Origin: Thiotrichaceae bacterium
GTDB taxonomy: Bacteria; Pseudomonadota; Gammaproteobacteria; Thiotrichales; Thiotrichaceae
Length of the DNA stretch: 6,646 nt
NCBI GenBank assembly: GCA_027024625.1
Contig: JALVRY010000096.1
Coordinates: 1-6,646, forward strand
Direction of reading: 5' to 3'
The position numbers and the translations under genes were made by a program. This document shows, piece after piece, positions 6,566-6,646 of the stretch (the stretch's first letter is position 1; each line of letters starts with the position of its first letter). The notes under the pieces were generated by a model. It had not been told where the DNA came from and did no database searches. It saw nothing but the letters and a program-made list of their open reading frames with translations.

Positions 6566-6646
6566 CGAACCAAAGAAAAGGTCGCCCAACTTATCGCTAT
6601 TCCCAAAAAATGCACTAATTTATCGGATCGTGTGAACTCACTACAC

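Larger units (their letters stand above)
6229..6646. other. Non-coding stretch rich in palindromes, upstream of the HIT-family gene
   Basis: No frame on either strand here gives a protein I can support, and I see no tRNA-like or rRNA-like sequence. The stretch contains at least three separate inverted-repeat structures, at 6253-6305, 6348-6422 and 6486-6565, listed separately. The last 60 or so bases to the window end show nothing identifiable; a gene could begin just outside. Confidence 0.6.

Overview
The window looks like chromosomal DNA of a gamma-type proteobacterium of moderately low GC. The main reason is a tamA-tamB pair, the outer-membrane/inner-membrane translocation and assembly module typical of Proteobacteria, with Lys/Asn/Gln-rich proteins and many A/T-ending codons. 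I cannot name a genus from the sequence. The intergenic DNA is rich in small palindromic and tandem repeats, as in several repeat-laden gammaproteobacterial genomes.

Layout. Bases 1-1127 (+) hold the 3' part of tamA: the end of the last POTRA domain and the complete C-terminal beta-barrel. Four bases later comes tamB (1132-4980, +), a full-length periplasm-spanning protein of 1282 residues that includes a tandem expansion of a 96-residue unit. The two genes form a tight operon. TamA is the outer-membrane barrel and TamB the inner-membrane-anchored groove that docks on it. Together they are known to help insert some outer-membrane proteins and to contribute to phospholipid traffic to the outer membrane.

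Bases 4981-5226 separate tamB from a convergent gene. They are filled by a composite repeat: a diverged left arm, a short centre, ten tandem 10-bp units, and a right end that is the inverted complement of the left arm.

Bases 5227-6228 (-) encode a 333-residue HIT-superfamily nucleotidyltransferase/phosphorylase resembling the GDP-hexose phosphorylase group (plant VTC2, animal GDPGP1). Its HIT triad reads Q-L-H-F-Q instead of the usual H-x-H-x-Q. It has no evident functional link to TamAB.

Bases 6229-6646 contain no gene I can support. They hold at least three separate palindromic structures. One of these, at 6348-6422, is a nested, cloverleaf-like element that shares an exact 16-bp inverted match with the centre of the repeat downstream of tamB, so both appear to belong to a dispersed repeat family.

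I found no CRISPR array, tRNA, rRNA, transposase or phage gene. The main points of interest are the composite repeat, the dispersed palindrome family, the altered HIT motif and the internal repeats of TamB.
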